Source: Pomphorhynchus laevis (Eukaryota > Acanthocephala > Palaeacanthocephala > Echinorhynchida > Pomphorhynchidae). Taken from it: 64,000 nucleotides of DNA. The stretch covers positions 1 through 64,000 of the forward strand of contig WNNJ02003697.1 in the NCBI GenBank assembly GCA_012934845.2, in the 5' to 3' direction. Shown here one piece after another: positions 52,201-61,200 of this stretch; position 1 is the stretch's first letter, and each line of letters starts with the position of its first letter. The translations under genes and the position numbers were made by a program. The notes beneath the pieces were generated by a model. It was not told the origin of the DNA. It was given only the letters and a program-made list of their open reading frames with translations, and made no database searches.

Positions 52201-55200
52201 GTTTCGGCCCCTAACTCCTCTACCCAACATAGCAGCGGGGCCTAATGCATGCTAATGATGTATTTCCTCTGACAAAACTATCTAGTATCTTATTCTTATA
52301 CAAATTATATTATTTATTATCCATCCATAAAAATTTGCACTTAAGAGTTTAAATTTATTCTTTATATTATTGTGTTGATTTATATATTTTACTATTTTCT
52401 GCTTGATGTTATTTTTATAGTAACCTAGTTTAAAATATGTATCTATTAAATTATTTAAATGATTTTGAAGAAAGCCAATATCATTACATATTGTTGCAAT
52501 TCTTAAAATTTCATTATTTAATGTATTATATTTTATATTATATGGTATGCATGAATGATCATGCAAAAATGTTTCTTGTAAATTTAAATATGTCATCTTT
52601 ACGATATAAATTAAAAGTAGTTTTAGTTAATGTTAATTTAATATTCATATCTAGATATACGCTTTCTTTATCATTAATATTGGTTTTGTTAAGAATAAGG
52701 CTTTTTGGATAAATGTGCTCACTAATTGAATAAAAATTATTAGAATTAAATACATATATAACACCTAATTTACATAACTTAAAACACTATGACTATATTT
52801 GCTGATTGTATTGAGATAAACATAACATTTAAGGTGTGTTTATTGTTAATCCAAGACTTTTGATAATATGCAAGGCTTACTGCTCATAAATAATGCACGT
52901 CAAAGTAATTATTGGAAATAGAATCAATCTGGGGATTGATTAAAATTAATTCGAAACATATTAATAAATTCGAAAAAATATAACAGATTGTTTTAAAGAT
53001 AATCTATTAATTTTGTTTAATATTTTAAGGTTAAAAACGATTAATATTTTAAAAAGACAATAAATGTTTATTTTTTTAAATATGGAAATTGTTTAATCTT
53101 ATAAATTATCTTGTTCTTAATTTTATCGTAGGTTTTTAAATCTATAAATTAAAAATCGTATGTACTTTGAACTGTAGTGTCATGCGCTTAATAAATAAAA
53201 ATGTCTAGACCATTTGGATTCCAACTCATGCATAAAGGATGAACTTAAGAGCTCTTAACTCAGGCCTTAAGGGTCCGACAAAAAATTCGTAGGATGTACA
53301 TAAACGCTCTTTAACTATTAAACAATAAATTACATGCTTAGATTTAACAAAGCTAAAGATATTTCAGGAGGCATATGTTTTAGTGATATTAAACCCAATA
53401 TCACTGTTCGGGTTCACGGACAATAATCTTAAAAGCCTAAACTTAAAAAATGATGTCAAACTACTTTGAAATTCGAAAATGTTTTGTAATTCCTGAAGAT
53501 GATAGTGATTTCAATCAAAATATTACGAAGACGCTTTGTAATAAAACCTTTACATTCACTCCCTTTCTTCATTCATGTAAATTTATTAGAGATTGAAAAA
53601 GAAATAAAGGAATATTTTTAATATTATTAAAAATTTTGATAAACGTAGGCAAAATAAATAATCAACTCTAAAATTTAAAATAAATTAAATTGAAAAAAAT
53701 AAATTAAATTTATTTTAAATAAATAAATTAAATTTTATATAAAAACACATACATTAGATTTTGCGTTTATATGAACGTTGTATTCTAGAAGCAATTGGGC
53801 GATTTCTAAATGATTCTTCTTGGCAGCAATATGTAATGGTGTGTATCCATTAAAGGCAGGATTGTCTGGTGAGCTACCAGATCTTAACAAAACCAAGGTT
53901 ATATTTGGATGGTTATAATGAGCTGCAATGTGAAGTGGTCTCAGTCCATTCTAAAGCATTTATAATATACATGCAAAAACAAGCTAGAATTAAATTAGAA
54001 CATGTTCACAATGTATTCACAATAAACAAAAACATACTATACTTTATAATAAATAAATATAATTAATATTAAATATAATTATATTTAAATTAAAATATAA
54101 TTATCCAAAATAAGCATACGAGTAAATACAGTTTAGCAACGGTAAAAACCATATAAGTTTAATGGTCTTTTCTAATAAATCAAATGATTAATTTTTAATC
54201 CAAAATAATTTATTAATAAATTCATAAGCTATTTCAGTTAAAAACACCTTTTAAATCGATTTATTTCAAAAATATTATTTGATTTCTAATACTAAATAAT
54301 AAATTAATTTCACTATTCAAAAATGTGTAATTAATTTGATGCTAAAATGCGAACAAGTCAGATTAAGTATATTCACTTAATTAAAATCGTTGCAATAAAA
54401 ATTTTATTTAAAGATTTTTTATTTTAAAAAGTCGTACATTTCTTCAACAATTCAAAACTGAGGTATATAAACAACTTAAAAACAACTTATTGGTTAGTGT
54501 TAAATTTTATCAAAAATATAAACTATAGTAGGTACGGATAAGAGCTATCAATCTACTGACATCACTATAAAATGCCGTGTCGTAATTGTCGATCCAAAAA
54601 TGAATAATAATCTAAATAAAGTCTAACGAGACTATAGCAAACAAAAACAATTTAGGAATATTTGTTAATGGTTTTAGGGTCAAACCCAGCCAAAAAACGT
54701 TAAAAACGTTTACGATTTTATTGTTAATATTTCTTCCATTAATTGTGGACATCGTCAGGAATATTTGTGAATGGTTTTAGGGCCAAACCCAGCCAAAAAA
54801 CGTTAACAACGTTTAAGATTTTATTATCAAAATTAAGTTTAAGATTTTATTATTAATATTTCTTCCACCAATTGTGGACATCGTTAGGAATATTTGTGAA
54901 TGGTTTTAGGGCTCGACCCAGCCAAAAAACGTTAAAATCGATTAAGATTTTATTATCAATATCTCTTCCACTAATTATGGACATCGTCAGTATAAATTGT
55001 ATGTATATTATATCTCAAACTTTTTTTAAGTTTGAGATATAATATACATATAATTTATCCTGACAATGTCCACAATTCGTGGAAGAAATATTGATAATAA
55101 AATCTTAAACGTTTTTAAAGTGATTTGGCTGGGTTTGGCCCTAAAACCATTCACAAATATTTCCACCCAGCATGTATCATTCCGATTCAATGAATTTAGG

Positions 55201-58200
55201 AATAGGATATGCATTTTCTGCATTAATTACTAATTCCTATTTAACTTAATGTTAAATTAAGTTAAATTAAGTTAGCGGTCACAACATCTGCTTAAAATAT
55301 CATGATAACTTGACTGAAACTATAAAATTAAAATTTAAAATAAATATCAATTTTTATGAATAGTCTAATTAATAATATACGATGCATTCGAATAAGAAAC
55401 ATAGGTCATCAGTAGCAATTACTATATTACCAGGTTTTGTCTTCTATTCCTCGACCCAACATAACAACGGGGGGGCAAATACATGCTAATGACGTATTTC
55501 CTCTGATGAAATTTGATTATCTGGTGTATTTTATTCTAATACAAAATATATTATTTATTTTTTATTCATAAAGATATTTAACTCTACAGTTTAAATTTAC
55601 TTTCAATTATACTTTGTAATCACATATAAGCCCGACGCGAAAGAATGACGAATGCGTTTCCTCATCACAATACTCATCAGTGCCAGATCCCTCCCACTAC
55701 TAGATACAGAGGAGGAAACGGCATTCGTCATTCTTTTAAGTCGGGCTTATAGGTATTACAAGAAATTCACGCGAAATGGTATCATTTGAGTAAATTATAC
55801 TTTGATAATTTATGCATTAGAAAAAATTTGTTTGGCTTTTTTTCTAAAATAAAAAATTACAAAAAAATAATGTGGTAGCAATATTTAATTTCAGTATTTC
55901 TGACAGAGATCATATTACGAGAAAAACAGAATTCACAGGGCAATAATGACATGTCAGCAAAACAAATCGTATGTATTGAATATTATTATCAGCAACTGAA
56001 GAATACTATGATTAACTGAGAGGCGGTTGTTCAGTTAAATTGTCTATACATTCGAAAACGAATATTATAATAGTCAAAAATGTCCAATTTCACAATTTTT
56101 GTCTAACTCAATTGATATATTACACTTAAATCCGAATTTACACACGTAATAGCAAAAGTTGAAGTTATAATTTAAATCTATTTGTATATTTAATTAAAGT
56201 AAGTACATTGCAGAATTTATGTTCAAGCACTAATTAATGCATTTATTAACACATAGAATATTATTTCCAATGACCCATCAACGCTGATTTAATTTAAAAT
56301 CAGAAATGATTTCAATAAAATTTGCAAAATGCAAGACAACTCTTTCATTAAATCTAGTTGCCAATAAAAGCAGACGAGTCGAGTGATCGTCAATCAGCAT
56401 TAAAGGACTGAAAAGTGAAACGTAGGTATTGGATATGTAACTAATGAAATCCACCAATACTGAAATGTAGCGTACTGCTGTTGGCTGGTAGATAGGATTA
56501 AAGTTGCGTGTAGAATAAAATAGTCATCAAACTATAAATGGTAACAATGACTGCACAGGTATATTAACTTAAAATTAGGAAATAAACTATAAATGACTAG
56601 TTTGAAAATTGCAATTCATAGCACAAATAGGTAGGTTTTCAAATTAAAGATAGTATCTTCCCTTATCAACCCTGATTTAATTTGAAATCAGAAATGATTT
56701 CGATTGAAAATTTGCAAAATGTAAGACGAAAGTATTTCATTAAATCTAAATGACAATAAAGCGGACGAGTCGAGTGATCGTCAGCCGATATTAAAAGGAC
56801 CATAACGTGCAACGAAGGTATTGAATCAGTAGCTGATGAGGTTCACCAATACGGAAATGTAGCGTACTGCCGTTGGCGTATAAATAGGATTAAAGTATCG
56901 TGCAGAATAAAATAATCATCAAAATTTCAATGTTAACAATGGCTGCACAGGTATATCAACTTAAAATTAAGAAACAAACTATAAATGACTAGTTTGATAA
57001 GAGCAATAAATGGCAAAAATATGTAGGTTTTCAAATTGAAGGTTGCATCTTATCCTACTTACGCTGATTTAATTTGAAATCAAAAATGATTTTAATTAAG
57101 TTTGAAAAATGCAAGACGAAAGTATTTCATTAAATCTAAATGCCAATAAAGCAGACGAGTCGAGTGATCGTCAGCCGATATTAAAAGGACCGAAACGTGA
57201 AACGAAGGTATTGGATCAGTAGCTGATGAGGTCCACCAAATACGGAAATTTAGCGTACGGCTGTTGGTGTATATATAGGATTAAAGTAGCGTGCAGGATA
57301 AAATAGTCATTAAAATTTCAATGGTAACAATGACCGCACTGTCATGTCATATCAACTTAAAATATCCCTCAAAATTCCCACTTAACATTTTAAATTTACT
57401 GAGAAGCACTAATTAATATGTTTATTGCTACGGAATAAAAAAAATATATTTTAATTAATTTATGATTTTATTTTATATTATTTTTGTGTTCTTGGCAGCA
57501 ACGATTACTAAAACATACATTAGTTTATCATTTAATACTGATGTTTGCGAACAATGATGATAAAATTAGGATAACTTTTCGAAAGAAACTATTTTGATAC
57601 ACAAAATTTTACAAAATTTTATTTTAAGTAGTATTTGAAGAAGTTATAATATATTGATATGTTTGTATATACGAGAACTATTTACAACTTACAGTTATAT
57701 CCAACCTAAGATGATAATTTCTCTAAGAACCTTTAGATAAATGGAATTATTTCTTGCTAATGCAATTTTTATTAAATACAACGGATATATTCGGGCTAGT
57801 CATCGATATTATCAAAAGATTTTTTCAGTTAACTGATACTTGCTATTGCAGAAATTTTAGTACTTAATAGAAATTTCAGAAAATTTCGTATCGCTCTTTG
57901 TAAACGATGACATAAATTGACTGAAAGAGTTTGTGGTAAGTCGTGAGATAATATGGGGATCCATAAAAAGCTTTACTGTTCTTTCATTGTATTATTGACA
58001 AATTATTATTGCTTTGTCTTATTTTAGGAATATGTTTTTACTTAAATCTGATCCTTTTATTTCTTTACTTTTAGAACTTTTTAAAAGTCTACCTATATTT
58101 ATGTTATCTATACATTTATTAATGTTTTTTATGGTCAGTGTATATTTTTTATTTTTATTATTAACATTTATTGTACGATTATTGTATTTTGTATTACAAT

Positions 58201-61200
58201 AACTGTCTATTATACAACTTAGCCTATCATAGTCGTTAATTAATCTTTGATTTATTGAACAAATGATATCTTTAGAAAAACTTGTTATATTTACATAAAG
58301 ATCTTTTAGCTCATTATCACTTAAAAGTTGTTTTAATATTTCTAATTGCTCATTTATATTCATATCGTTTTTATTATTTTTAACTCTATTTTTCCTATTC
58401 CTTTTATCACCATGACTTGGTTTGTGTTTAACCGGATTATTATAATATAATTGTTTATTATGTACTATACTACTTCTGCCAATTCGTTGTGCCACGTCAT
58501 TCAATCCTAATGGGTACATGGAATTAAGCGTTTTAATCCAAAAATCTTATTTTTCTAATAGTTTTTGATTTAATATTGAAATGTTTTCTTCGATAATATG
58601 TTCTAAAATAAATAATTTACAGTTTTTAATATCATGTCCTATTAATCTCATATGTTTATGAAATATAGTTTGACTATTATGCTGTATATTATATATGTGT
58701 TGCCTAAACCTAGTTTTTAACATTTGATGAGTTTTTCCTATATATTGCAATCCACATGTGCATTGTATTAGATACACTACACCTGCGGTATTGCAGTTAC
58801 AATTATTATTAATATTTAATGAAAAACATTTGTTTGTCGTATTACTTACATACAATTAGTATTATTTATAACATCACAAACTATACAATTTTTTCTGTTA
58901 CTTTTAAAAAATCTAAAATTAAAATCATTAGTACTTACGTATTTTATTAATAATCTCTTTTAGTGATATAATATTTTTAATAATTATATAAAATTTAATA
59001 TTATTTTTATTTATATAAAGTTATAATTTAAAACTAAAATTAAAAATGAAAACCGATTTTTTATGAATTAATTAATAAATAACATAAGATGTATCATAAT
59101 AAGAATTATAGGTCATCAGATGGAATTGTTATGCTATCAGGTTTTGGGTTATATTCATCAGTCCAACATAGCAGCGGGACCGCATGCTAATGACGTATTT
59201 CGTTTTATTAAATTTGATAATATAATGACCTCATTGATTTGTATATTGCAAATAAAAATTTATTATTAAAAAATTATTGTTATTAAAAAATTTCCGCTTA
59301 ATAGTTTAAATTTATTTTTAAAAATATTTTATTGATTTGTATATTATAAATTTAATATTTTGATACTATTTCGTTGATTTATACTTCCCCATTATAAGAA
59401 ATAGAAAAAAATTATCAAACTTGTTTGAAAAAAGGCAGAAAATAATAATGTCGTATCAAGAATACATTGTTTCAATATTTCTGACAGAGGTTATATTAAC
59501 GAGAAAGCACAGTTCAGAGGTCAATAATAACTTGTCAAATACTGAGAATTGTATATTGTTAAAAAAATTATAAAATACATTATTAATATCTATCCTAATT
59601 TTGTGATTGTGGATCATTTTGATTTTCTGTGTAAACCCAAAGTACGAAGTAAATCTTTAATGAAAATCCATGTTCTATAGCATAAACGCCAATTATGAAA
59701 ATTACAGTTTGAATTCCGAAAAGGCATAACATTTTCACGAGTATATGAAAGGTACTCAACATACTGATCAGGGATCATCAACTCCTTAAAGAGCTTGTGA
59801 GTGTCGTGCAAAGATAAAACAATGCAAAATAATATCAACTAGCTGTTAGTAATAACGATATGTTGCTAGTTAGCTTAAATAAAATTTAAGCGTGATGAAT
59901 TAATAATTCTGATATTTTACAATCCACAATCCAGATCAGCTAACTGAGTCTACGTATTTTATATTATTTATAAATTAAAAACAATGCTGAATAAAATTTT
60001 AAATAAATAATAAATAATTAAATAATTATTAATAATTTATTAATAATTTATTAATTTTATAAAGGATTTTATATAACTTCTATCAAGTCAAAATAAAAAA
60101 TTGAAATTTAAAATAAAAGTCAATTTTTATGAATTGACAAATAAATAATAGACGATGTATTCGAATAAGAATTGGAGGTCATCAGGAGCAACTTCTTTAT
60201 ATTCCGGTTTCGGCCCCTATTCCTCGACTCAACATAGCAGCGGGGTGAAATACATGCTAATGCCGTATTTCCTCTAATAAAATTTGATTATCTGGTGTAT
60301 CTTATTCTAATACAAAGTATATTATTTATTATCCATCCATAAAAATTTGCCAATTAAGAGTTTAAATTTATTCTTTATATTATTGTGTTGATTTATATAT
60401 TTTACTATTTTCTGTTTGATTTTATATTTGTAGTAACCTAGTTCAAAATATGTATTTATTAAATTATTTAAATGATTTAAATGTCACTACTGGGATCATC
60501 ATAAGGAACATGATCATCATGTTCCTGATAATGATCGTAAACAATTAATAATTAGAAATATATTTGAAAATTCGTAATATCTATTAATTTAGATTAAATA
60601 TGCAACGTAAATTATGAGTTCTGAAAGTTAAATAATATTTGAGTTGTAGAAGTAAGTAAAAAAGAAACTTCGTACATACCCGACCTAAAAGATCTACAGC
60701 CGCATTATGTTGAAGTAGTAATGATACGATCTTGATATTTCCATATTTGCATGCAACATGCAATGGTGTGAAGCCTTTCTTAATATACATTAAGACGATT
60801 AAGATTAAATACATTCCAGCATAAGTAAGAATATTTCCGAAAAGTGTGTGTTGTATTTTGACAAATATAAAATCCCAAATCCGATAAGTGATTAAATGTT
60901 GCTTTCTATCATCAATGTACCAAAAACAATATATTAGTGTATCAATGCAGATTTTATTTAAATTTTTAGTTTCTTTTTTAATAGTGGTATTAAGCATCAA
61001 AGTTTGTAATAATAGGACCCGATTGTCAATAAATTAGACTGAATAAATTAAATATGACAAATAGTGAATAAATACGAGAGAATTAATTAGATTAATAATT
61101 AATTAATCAATTTTATTAATTTATAATAATTAATTACTTAATTAATTATAATAAATTAATTGATCCGCGAATCTTACAAGTTGCAAAATGCATAAGAAGT

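Larger units (their letters stand above)
56270..57370 (+). repeat. Tandem repeat family C, three units of about 390 bp, hammerhead-like cores
   Basis: Three head-to-tail units start near 56280, 56670 and 57060, with GCTGATTTAATTTGAAATCA-like starts and AGACGAGTCGAGTGATCGTC inside. The GGACC marker recurs at 56405, 56797 and 57187 (spacing 392 and 390). Each unit carries a core with the same layout as family A and the shared downstream motif AGGATTAAAG. Units differ by scattered changes, so the array is not recent. Non-coding; retrozyme-like by inference. Confidence 0.8.
58012..59390 (-). mobile_element. Naiad-type element: pseudo-LTR followed by N-terminal GIY-YIG region
   Basis: Reading on the minus strand, a Naiad 3'-end block (about 59390-58955, including a hammerhead-like region near 59190-59095) is followed at once by the start of a Naiad coding region (about 58900-58012). 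This shows the 5' layout of the family: a pseudo-LTR copied from the 3' end, then GIY-YIG, then the region that leads into RT. The copy stops before the RT. Coding is broken in a few places. Confidence 0.78.
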
